Assembly (NCBI GenBank): GCA_965198725.1
Contig: CBDAPX010000001.1
Span: 2,666,001-2,730,000 of the forward strand
DNA length: 64,000 nt
Direction: 5' to 3'
From: CBDAPX01 sp965198725
Lineage (GTDB): Bacteria; Pseudomonadota; Alphaproteobacteria; Rhodobacterales; Rhodobacteraceae
Positions 32,726-39,579 of this stretch are shown piece after piece; position 1 is the first letter of the stretch, and every line of letters starts with the position of its first letter. Both the position numbers and the translations under genes were made by a program. A model generated the notes under the pieces. It saw only the letters and a program-made list of their open reading frames with translations, was not told the DNA's origin and made no database searches.

Positions 32726-34345
32726 ATGCTCGGCCAAATGATGAACCAACCACTGCTGATCTCATCGTTGATCGATCATGCCGCGCAATATCATGGTGCG
32801 ACCGAAATCCATTCGGTAAAAACCTCTGGCGGGATCGAGACGGCGACCTGGGCAACGGTTGGTGCGAACGCAAAACGGCTGGGCAGTGCACTGGGAAAAC
32901 TTGGGCTTGAGCCGCAGGCGCGCTGCGCGACGATTGCATGGAACAACAGACGCCATTTGGAAATTTATTTTGGTGTCTCGGGGGCAGGGTTCGTGTGCCA
33001 CACCATCAACCCGCGCCTTTTCCCCGAACAGCTGATCTACATCATCAATCACGCCGAAGATAAGGTTCTCTTTGTCGACAAAACCTTTCTGCCGGCGGCG
33101 GCGAAACTGAAAGAGCATCTGCCACAGCTCGAACATATCGTTTTGATGAGCGAGCGGGATGAAGAGGCGACAGGCATCCTGCCGGAAGTCATGTTTTACG
33201 ATGAGTTGCTGGAAACGGCAGATGACGATTTCAGCTGGCCCATGCTCGACGAAAACACGGCGTCCAGCCTGTGTTACACGTCGGGGACAACCGGAAATCC
33301 CAAGGGTGTGCTGTATTCCCATCGGTCGACCCTGTTGCATACCTTTTCGGCAAACCTGTCGGATACGTTGGGCCTGACTGCAGCGGATGTGGTTATGCCG
33401 GTGGTGCCGATGTTCCACGTCAACGCGTGGGGCGTGCCTTATTGTGCGGCGATGGTTGGGTCACGGTTGGTCATGCCGGGTCCGGACCTGAGCGGCGGTG
33501 CCTTGGCCAAACTGATCGATGATTACGAGGTCACGCTTGCCTTGGGTGTGCCGACCATCTGGCTAGGTCTGTTGGGAACGGCAAAGCAGATGGGCAGCAA
33601 GCTCGGCACTCTGAAACGCACGGTGGTTGGCGGGTCCGCTTGTCCACCTTCCATGATCACGGAGTTCCGGGAAGATTATGGTGTGGACACCATCCACGCC
33701 TGGGGCATGTCAGAGATGAGCCCGCTGGGGTCGGTGAATATCCCCTTGGCCAAGCACGCCGCCTTGCCGATCGAAGACCAGCATAAACTGCGCGAAAACC
33801 AAGGACGTCCGCCATTTGGCGTCGAATTGAAAATCATCGATGATGACGGCAATGCATTGCCGCATGACGGCGAAACACAGGGTGATCTGCTGGTCCGCGG
33901 TCACTGGGTCTTGGACAGCTATTTCCGGATGGAAGATGCCCAAACACTGCAGGATGGCTGGTTTGCCACCGGAGATGTCTCAACCATCGATCCCGATGGC
34001 TATATGACGATCCGGGACCGGTCCAAGGATATCATCAAGTCGGGTGGCGAATGGATCAGCTCTGTTGAATTGGAAAACATCGCCATCGGGCATCCCAAAC
34101 TGGCCAATGCGGCGGTCATCGGCGTCAAACATGCAAAATGGGACGAACGCCCGATCCTGATTGCGGTAAAGGCCGAAGGCGCCGAGCCGAGCGAAGAGGA
34201 ACTTTTGGCCTATTACGGTGACAAGATCGCCAGCTGGCAAGTGCCAGACAAGGTCGTCTTTGTCGAAACGCTGCCTCTTGGTGCAACCGGAAAGGTGCTC
34301 AAGCGCGAATTGCGACAGCAGTTCGACAGCCTTTTGGTCGACTGA
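32726..34345 (+). CDS. Acyl-CoA synthetase, probable 3-methylmercaptopropionyl-CoA ligase (DmdB-like)
   Basis: A 539-aa AMP-forming acid-CoA ligase. The ATP-binding signature YTSGTTGNPKG is at about residues 184-194, followed by YSHRS; the adenylate segment WGMSEMSPLG lies near 330, the hinge region DRSKDIIKSGGEW near 435, and the conserved lysine in GATGKVLKREL near 525. The N-terminus LGQMMNQPLLISSL and the length resemble roseobacter DmdB, which activates methylmercaptopropionate in DMSP breakdown. A medium-chain fatty acid ligase is the alternative. AAGGGGG precedes ATG 32726. No dmdC or dmdD gene lies next to it. Confidence 0.8.
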   Translation: MLGQMMNQPLLISSLIDHAAQYHGATEIHSVKTSGGIETATWATVGANAKRLGSALGKLGLEPQARCATIAWNNRRHLEIYFGVSGAGFVCHTINPRLFPEQLIYIINHAEDKVLFVDKTFLPAAAKLKEHLPQLEHIVLMSERDEEATGILPEVMFYDELLETADDDFSWPMLDENTASSLCYTSGTTGNPKGVLYSHRSTLLHTFSANLSDTLGLTAADVVMPVVPMFHVNAWGVPYCAAMVGSRLVMPGPDLSGGALAKLIDDYEVTLALGVPTIWLGLLGTAKQMGSKLGTLKRTVVGGSACPPSMITEFREDYGVDTIHAWGMSEMSPLGSVNIPLAKHAALPIEDQHKLRENQGRPPFGVELKIIDDDGNALPHDGETQGDLLVRGHWVLDSYFRMEDAQTLQDGWFATGDVSTIDPDGYMTIRDRSKDIIKSGGEWISSVELENIAIGHPKLANAAVIGVKHAKWDERPILIAVKAEGAEPSEEELLAYYGDKIASWQVPDKVVFVETLPLGATGKVLKRELRQQFDSLLVD

Positions 34346-34348
34346 CGG

Positions 34349-34828
34349 ATGTCCATTGGTCCCGCCACCGGGTTTACAACGCGCCCCGACATTCGGGGGA
34401 CGTTCGGCGCAGTCACATCCACGCACTGGATCGCCAGCACGGTCGGTTTCAGCATCTTGGAACGCGGCGGCAACGCCTTTGACGCGGCCGTCGCTGCCGG
34501 GTTCGTGTTGCAGGTTGTTGAACCGCATCTGAACGGGCCGGCGGGCGAATTTCCAGCGATCCTGCATTTCGGCGACAGCGGGGACACCACGGTTCTGTGT
34601 GCTCAGGGCGTGGCCCCTGCAGGCGCGACCATTGACCACTACCGCGCCCAAGGTTTGTCATATGTTCCGGGTACAGGCCTTTTGGCGACGGTTGTGCCGG
34701 GGGCATTTGACGGCTGGATGCTGATGCTGCGCGACCATGGAACGATGACATTGCGTGATGTGTTGGAACCAGCAATCCACTACGCCCGCCACGGTCATCC
34801 GGTTTTGGCGCGGGTCAGCCACACGATT
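34349..34828 (+). pseudogene. Gamma-glutamyltransferase family, N-terminal remnant
   Basis: About 160 codons of a gamma-glutamyltransferase-like Ntn hydrolase remain (RPDIRGTFGAVTSTHW, ILERGGNAFDAAVAAGFVLQ, EPHLNGPAGEFPAILHFG, VPGAFDGWMLML). The frame is cut at 34829 by a tandem IS3-family array and continues only 13 codons into it. The catalytic threonine region and the small subunit are absent, and no remainder is seen to the right of the array. The gene was probably cotranscribed with the ligase 3 bases upstream. It is non-functional here. Confidence 0.88.
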
Positions 34829-34883
34829 TGGTCTTCCCCCACTGAAGTGGTCCTCCGCTATGTTTAGGAAACGGAGGAAACAC

Positions 34884-35162
34884 ATGGCCAACAAGCGACC
34901 AAAGCCAGAAGAGATTGTCACGAAGTTACGGCAGGTTGAGGTTCTGACGGGGCAAGGGATGCCGCGTCTGGATGCGATCCGTCAGATCGGTGTGACTGAA
35001 CAGACCTACTACCGGTGGAAGAAAAAATACGGCGGAATGGGCACGGATCAATTGAAGGAACTGAAGCGTCTGCAAAAAGAGAACGAGCGATTGCGCAAAG
35101 CCGTTTCTGATCTGACGCTGGACAAGCTGATCTTGGCGGAGGCGGCAAAGGGAAACTTCTGA
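34884..35162 (+). CDS. IS3-family transposase OrfA (copy A)
   Basis: A 92-aa HTH protein (PEEIVTKLRQVEVLTGQGM, then GVTEQTYYRWKKKYGG) with a coiled-coil second half (LKELKRLQKENERLRKAV). ACGGAGG precedes the ATG. A slippery heptamer G GGA AAC lies in frame at 35150-35156, just before the stop, so part of the ribosomes should shift -1 into orfB and make a fusion of about 376 aa. Confidence 0.9.
   Translation: MANKRPKPEEIVTKLRQVEVLTGQGMPRLDAIRQIGVTEQTYYRWKKKYGGMGTDQLKELKRLQKENERLRKAVSDLTLDKLILAEAAKGNF
35150..35156 (+). other. -1 programmed frameshift site (copy A)
   Basis: GGGAAAC fits the X XXY YYZ slippery pattern and is in phase with orfA codons GGA AAC. After a -1 slip, reading continues in the orfB frame (CTT CTG AGC) with no stop. 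The orfA stop TGA follows at 35160. Confidence 0.7.
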
Positions 35163-36013
35163 GCCCCGCTCGTCGTCGTGCCTGTATTGATCGCGTTCGT
35201 GCTGAGCTGAACATCTCGGAGCGTCGGGCATGCCGGGTTCTAAGACAACATCGATCCACACAGCGCAAAGTACCTGCGGGTCGCCCGGATGAAGAACGTT
35301 TAGTGGCTGATATGATCGAACTGACCCGGCAGTATGGCCGCTACGGCTATCGTAGGATCGCGGCACTACTGAGAGACGCTGGCTGGCATGTGAATGACAA
35401 GCGCGTGGAACGGTTATGGCGACGAGAGGGGCTGAAAGTGCCAATGAAACAACCGAAGAAAGGGCGGCTTTGGCTGAATGATGGATCATGTGTCAGGCTT
35501 CGGCCAGAGCGCCGCGATCATGTCTGGTCTTACGACTTTGTCCACTGCCGCACCGACGATGGTAAAGCTTTCCGCACACTCAACATCATCGACGAGTACA
35601 GTCGGGAATGCTTGGCCATACGCGTGGATCGCAAGCTCAACTCAGGCAATGTGATCGATGTGCTGAGCGACCTGTTCATTCTGCGCGGCATCCCATCGTT
35701 CATTCGCTCCGACAACGGCCCGGAGTTCGTTGCCCAAGCTGTCCAGGACTGGATCAAGGCTGTCGGCGCGAAGACGGCTTACATCGAACCTGGGTCACCT
35801 TGGGAGAACGGATACTGCGAAAGCTTCAACGCAAGGTTCCGCGACGAGTTCCTGAACGGGGAAACATTCTACAGCCTGCGTGAAGCCCAAATCCTGATCG
35901 AACAATGGAGGAAACACTACAACACGAAACGACCACACAGTGCTCTAGGCTACCGCCCACCGGCTCCCGAAACCTGGTCTTCCCCCACTGAAGTGGTCCT
36001 CCGCTATGTTTAG
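35156..36013 (+). CDS. IS3-family transposase OrfB (copy A), altered C-terminus
   Basis: The DDE integrase part, read after frameshifting from orfA. The triad is seen in WSYDFVHC, RSDNGPEF and PWENGYCESFN (with the final glutamate). The residues resemble the IS407-like group of IS3. After RPPAPET the frame leaves the truncated copy and reads 13 codons into copy B, so the normal last residues are replaced. A GTG at 35303 could start a shorter protein. It may still act in trans, but its own right end is gone. Confidence 0.85.
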   Translation, partial: LLSPARRRACIDRVRAELNISERRACRVLRQHRSTQRKVPAGRPDEERLVADMIELTRQYGRYGYRRIAALLRDAGWHVNDKRVERLWRREGLKVPMKQPKKGRLWLNDGSCVRLRPERRDHVWSYDFVHCRTDDGKAFRTLNIIDEYSRECLAIRVDRKLNSGNVIDVLSDLFILRGIPSFIRSDNGPEFVAQAVQDWIKAVGAKTAYIEPGSPWENGYCESFNARFRDEFLNGETFYSLREAQILIEQWRKHYNTKRPHSALGYRPPAPETWSSPTEVVLRYV

Positions 36014-36029
36014 GAAACGGAGGAAACAC

Positions 36030-36308
36030 ATGGCCAACAAGCGACCAAAGCCAGAAGAGATTGTCACGAAGTTACGGCAGGTTGAGGTTCTGACGGGGCA
36101 AGGGATGCCGCGTCTGGATGCGATCCGTCAGATCGGTGTGACTGAACAGACCTACTACCGGTGGAAGAAAAAATACGGCGGAATGGGCACGGATCAATTG
36201 AAGGAACTGAAGCGTCTGCAAAAAGAGAACGAGCGATTGCGCAAAGCCGTTTCTGATCTGACGCTGGACAAGCTGATCTTGGCGGAGGCGGCAAAGGGAA
36301 ACTTCTGA
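36030..36308 (+). CDS. IS3-family transposase OrfA (copy B)
   Basis: The protein is identical to the copy A OrfA: 92 aa with an HTH followed by a coiled coil. The slippery heptamer GGGAAAC is at 36296-36302. Confidence 0.9.
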   Translation: MANKRPKPEEIVTKLRQVEVLTGQGMPRLDAIRQIGVTEQTYYRWKKKYGGMGTDQLKELKRLQKENERLRKAVSDLTLDKLILAEAAKGNF

Positions 36309-37156
36309 GTCCCGCTCGTCGTCGTGCCTGTATTGATCGCGTTCGTGCTGAGCTGAACATCTCGGAGCGTCGGGCATGCCGGGTTCTAAGACAACATCGA
36401 TCCACACAGCGCAAAGTACCTGCGGGTCGCCCGGATGAAGAACGTTTAGTGGCTGATATGATCGAACTGACCCGGCAGTATGGCCGCTACGGCTATCGTA
36501 GGATCGCGGCACTACTGAGAGACGCTGGCTGGCATGTGAATGACAAGCGCGTGGAACGGTTATGGCGACGAGAGGGGCTGAAAGTGCCAATGAAACAACC
36601 GAAGAAAGGGCGGCTTTGGCTGAATGATGGATCATGTGTCAGGCTTCGGCCAGAGCGCCGCGATCATGTCTGGTCTTACGACTTTGTCCACTGCCGCACC
36701 GACGATGGTAAAGCTTTCCGCACACTCAACATCATCGACGAGTACAGTCGGGAATGCTTGGCCATACGCGTGGATCGCAAGCTCAACTCAGGCAATGTGA
36801 TCGATGTGCTGAGCGACCTGTTCATCCTGCGCGGCATCCCATCGTTCATTCGCTCCGACAACGGCCCGGAGTTCGTTGCCCAAGCTGTCCAGGACTGGAT
36901 CAAGGCTGTCGGCGCGAAGACGGCTTACATCGAACCTGGGTCACCTTGGGAGAACGGATACTGCGAAAGCTTCAACGCAAGGTTCCGCGACGAGTTCCTG
37001 AACGGGGAAACATTCTACAGCCTGCGTGAAGCCCAAATCCTGATCGAACAATGGAGAAAGCACTACAACACGAAACGACCACACAGTGCTCTAGGCTACC
37101 GCCCACCGGCTCCCGAAACCGTCGTCAAGATGGACCAAAGGTCGATCATGCACTAA
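36302..37156 (+). CDS. IS3-family transposase OrfB (copy B), intact
   Basis: The complete DDE integrase part, ending PPAPETVVKMDQRSIMH. It is read as an OrfAB fusion by -1 shifting at 36296-36302, or from GTG 36449. With both ends present, this copy is the one that could still transpose. Confidence 0.88.
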   Translation, partial: LLSPARRRACIDRVRAELNISERRACRVLRQHRSTQRKVPAGRPDEERLVADMIELTRQYGRYGYRRIAALLRDAGWHVNDKRVERLWRREGLKVPMKQPKKGRLWLNDGSCVRLRPERRDHVWSYDFVHCRTDDGKAFRTLNIIDEYSRECLAIRVDRKLNSGNVIDVLSDLFILRGIPSFIRSDNGPEFVAQAVQDWIKAVGAKTAYIEPGSPWENGYCESFNARFRDEFLNGETFYSLREAQILIEQWRKHYNTKRPHSALGYRPPAPETVVKMDQRSIMH

Positions 37157-37173
37157 CAATCAAATTGGACCAC

Positions 37174-37503
37174 TCAGGTGGGGCTGATCACGATCTTGTC
37201 GGCAGTAACCGCCACGACTGTCTCCAGGCCTTGCTGCTTTTCCAGCAAACGGTCCAGCTTTTGGGATAGAATTGCGAAGTTTGCGTTGATTTCTTCTCGG
37301 CTCGCTAGGACTGCGTCGTGGTTTCTACCAATGTTGTTGTCCAACGTATCCATTCGACCGTTTATCGTCGAAACGTTGGCTTTTGCTACATAGTCAGAAA
37401 CGCCAAACGATACGGCCAAAGCCGTACCTGCCATCGCCGCAACACTAATCGCTAGACGAACGGTAAATACACCCCAAGAAACGCTTCCAAAGTTTATCTC
37501 CAT
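37174..37503 (-). CDS. Small membrane-anchored coiled-coil protein, 3' end clipped by IS
   Basis: The 109-aa frame has one transmembrane helix at about residues 13-38 (FTVRLAISVAAMAGTALAV) and a helical, probably coiled-coil part at about 50-95 (STINGRMDTLDNNIGRN, ANFAILSQKLDRLLEKQQ). AAGGAGG stands six bases before ATG 37503, a near-perfect ribosome site. The last four codons, ISPT, and the stop come from the IS end at 37190, so the original C-terminus is lost. Similar small proteins occur in prophages and mobile islands. No function is assigned. Confidence 0.6.
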   Translation of the reverse strand: MEINFGSVSWGVFTVRLAISVAAMAGTALAVSFGVSDYVAKANVSTINGRMDTLDNNIGRNHDAVLASREEINANFAILSQKLDRLLEKQQGLETVVAVTADKIVISPT

Positions 37504-37666
37504 GAACGCCTCCTTTGCTTTGAACATGCTAACACATAGATTTCCATAAGGTTAGCTCAACGCGCGCGGTATTGATCGATTTTGATCAACTGGCTCCCTA
37601 TGGCCAGTCTTCTAAGCGTGGCAACAGACGAGTCCGCCTGTTATGTGGGCTAAGCACATTTTTTCA

Positions 37667-37740
37667 TGGAGCGGGTAACGGGAATCGAACCCGTAACTTA
37701 AGCTTGGGAAGCTCGCGTGATACCTTTTCACCATACCCGC
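37667..37740 (-). tRNA. tRNA-Gly (CCC)
   Basis: Read on the minus strand: acceptor stem GCGGGTA with TACCCGC, D-arm GTGA-loop-TCAC with GG in the loop, anticodon loop TTCCCAA (anticodon CCC), T-arm ACGGG-TTCGATT-CCCGT, discriminator T and an encoded CCA at 37669-37667. The anticodon stem CGAGC/GCTTA has a C-A mismatch and a G-T wobble at its top, which is weaker than usual. Confidence 0.93.
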
Positions 37741-37825
37741 AACGCCGTCGGGTGGTAGCGGCTCTGATCCAGAGTTGCAACCCGTTTGGTTTCGGTGAAG
37801 GTCATGCAAAGGATGCAAGTGATGG

Positions 37826-38662
37826 ATGTTTGGAATGCCACTGACCCCGGACAATAAGACTGCCTTGATCGAAGCCATACGCGCGGCGGCGCGGGAAGAG
37901 ATTATGCCCCGGTTTCGCAATCTCGACCCCAGCATGATTTCGGCCAAATCGGGTCCACTCGATCTGGTGACCGTCGCGGATCAAGAGGCAGAAAAGCACA
38001 TCGCGCGTGCCGTGGCCCGGATTTTACCCGAAGCGTTGTTTATTGGCGAAGAAGCGGTGGCCGAAGATCCCGCTCTGTTGGACCGGCTCAAGGATGCCGA
38101 TCTTGCCGTCATCATTGATCCAGTCGACGGCACGGCAAACTATGCCGCGGATTTGGCAGTGTTCGGCACAATTTTGGCCGTTGTGCATCAGGGAAAGACG
38201 ATTTTTGGCGTTTTGTATGATCCCGTTCTGGATGACTGGATTTGGGCAGAGGCGGGTCAGGGCGCTTGGTTATCGCGCCCTGGGGCGGAGGATCGACGCT
38301 TGTCGGGTCCCACAGCCAAGCCAAAAGGCGATGCGATGGGCTATGTCCCGCTGAACCTCTTCGATGCGGGACAACAACAGGGCTTGGTCAAACGGTACAG
38401 CCAATTGGGCCGCATGTTTAACCTGCGCTGTTCTTGCCACGAATACCGCATGGTGGCGCTCGGTCATGCGGATTACCTCGTCAGCCCATCAGGTAAGCCA
38501 TGGGATCACGCGGCGGGCTGTCTTGTGGTTGAGGAATGCGGCGGCCACGTGTCCGCAGACGGCACTGCGGGATATGTGCCGGGTGAGGGGGCGTGTCATA
38601 TCGCCGTTCTCGGCCATGAGGATGGCGCGCTTACACTGGAAGACGTGCAGCTATATCAGTGA
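37826..38662 (+). CDS. Inositol monophosphatase family protein
   Basis: A 278-aa magnesium-dependent sugar or nucleotide phosphatase of the IMPase/FBPase fold. Metal-binding motifs are GEEAVAED at about residue 72, DPVDGTANYA at about 97-106 and PWDHAAGCLVVEE near 228. The substrate could be an inositol phosphate, a sugar phosphate or 3'-phosphoadenosine 5'-phosphate. ATG 37835 is an alternative start three codons later. It meets the convergent methyltransferase gene with no gap. Confidence 0.85.
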   Translation: MFGMPLTPDNKTALIEAIRAAAREEIMPRFRNLDPSMISAKSGPLDLVTVADQEAEKHIARAVARILPEALFIGEEAVAEDPALLDRLKDADLAVIIDPVDGTANYAADLAVFGTILAVVHQGKTIFGVLYDPVLDDWIWAEAGQGAWLSRPGAEDRRLSGPTAKPKGDAMGYVPLNLFDAGQQQGLVKRYSQLGRMFNLRCSCHEYRMVALGHADYLVSPSGKPWDHAAGCLVVEECGGHVSADGTAGYVPGEGACHIAVLGHEDGALTLEDVQLYQ

Positions 38663-39520
38663 TCAGCCGGGCACACGCGCCTGAAACAGGTTGATCAGCG
38701 CCGGAATGACCATTTTATCAGCCCTTTCATAGGCTTGAAATTCCGCGCGGACCGCGTCCCGGATCGTCGCGGCATCCTCTGCTGTCCCGTTGTGGTGGGT
38801 CAGCGCACGCACGGCTGACCCAACCTGCATGACCAGATCTGCCGCTCCATCAAGTCCGCCCATCGGGGTTAGGTCCACATCAACCGCGTCCACCGTCACG
38901 TCCACCAAACCGGAGTCTTGCAACAGGCGGATGACCCGATCTGCATCGTGAAAAGCCAATGGGCCGGGCGCGTTGCGGTCGGTTTTGGGGACCGGCCCCA
39001 GATGCGCAACGGCTTTCAGATGTGGTACCCAAAACCAGGGATTGCCGCCCAACGGCCCCCATGCGGCGAATGTCATCTGTCCGCCGGGCCGCAGGCCCTT
39101 GGCCATGTTGTGAAACGCCGCGACCGGATCGGCAAAAAACATCACGCCAAACCGGCTGATCAACGCATCGCGCGCCTTCGGTTCGAACGCAAAGTCCTGC
39201 GCGTCGGCCAACACGGTTTTGATGTTGCCAGCGCCGGACGCGGTAATCCGGTCTTCTGCTCGGGCCAAAAGCTGTTCTGCAATATCCGCACCCAGAACGG
39301 AACCGCTTGCGCCAACCATGGCAGAGGCCGCAATCAGACTGGCCCCCGTGCCACAGCCGATGTCCAGAACATGCTCACCGTCCTGCAGAGCGGCTCGATC
39401 CAGAACCAAATCCAGAACTGGCGCCAATGCGGCGTCCAGCCGGTCCTCAAACGTCAGCCATTTGGCACCTGACGGGGAACTGCCCCAATATTCGGCCTGA
39501 TCTTGGTTGGATTGGTCCAT
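38663..39520 (-). CDS. Class I SAM-dependent methyltransferase
   Basis: A 285-aa methyltransferase with the SAM-binding motif I VLDIGCGTGAS at about residues 50-60, an acidic post-I strand (GADIAEQLL) and the motif SRFGVMFFADPVAAFHNMAKGLRPGGQMTF split across 130-160. It resembles UbiE/arsenite-type small-molecule methyltransferases. The substrate is unknown. It lies downstream of the RACo-like gene on the same strand with 59 bases between. Confidence 0.85.
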   Translation of the reverse strand: MDQSNQDQAEYWGSSPSGAKWLTFEDRLDAALAPVLDLVLDRAALQDGEHVLDIGCGTGASLIAASAMVGASGSVLGADIAEQLLARAEDRITASGAGNIKTVLADAQDFAFEPKARDALISRFGVMFFADPVAAFHNMAKGLRPGGQMTFAAWGPLGGNPWFWVPHLKAVAHLGPVPKTDRNAPGPLAFHDADRVIRLLQDSGLVDVTVDAVDVDLTPMGGLDGAADLVMQVGSAVRALTHHNGTAEDAATIRDAVRAEFQAYERADKMVIPALINLFQARVPG

Positions 39521-39579
39521 AACATGCGCTCCAGGTTACCCCATCACTATGGGGTACCCGTCAAACGTTGGCCAGTGCC

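Larger units (their letters stand above)
34829..35974 (+). mobile_element. IS3-family element (copy A), right end missing
   Basis: This copy has the left end TGGTCTTCCCCCACTGAAGT and intact orfA and frameshift site. It stops after GAAACC at 35974, exactly where copy B begins, so it lacks the last 70 bases and the right terminal repeat. Over the shared 1146 bases it differs from copy B at only about four positions. It lies directly inside the gamma-glutamyltransferase gene. Confidence 0.88.
35975..37190 (+). mobile_element. IS3-family element (copy B), complete
   Basis: A 1216-bp complete element. Its left end is at 35975 (TGGTC) and its right end at 37190 (GGGGCTGATCA). The terminal repeats of about 25 bases share TG-TC, CCCCAC, CTGA and GTGGTCC with a one-base gap. 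It abuts copy A head to tail with no spacer. No target duplication can be shown. The right flank is the clipped end of a small membrane protein gene. Confidence 0.9.

Noticed and set aside
34755..35162. Longer orfA frame starting in the gamma-glutamyltransferase remnant
   Set aside because: The extra N-terminal codons come from another frame of the broken gene; the IS orfA has its own ribosome site at 34875 and ATG at 34884.
34821..37195. CGAT on both sides of the tandem IS as a target duplication
   Set aside because: The left copy is one base away from the element end and the right copy abuts it, so they are out of register; the flanking genes also differ.
37590..37615. Hairpin ACTGGC...GCCAGT near tRNA-Gly
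   Set aside because: It is a short stem with no T-tract in either direction; not enough to call a terminator or attachment site.
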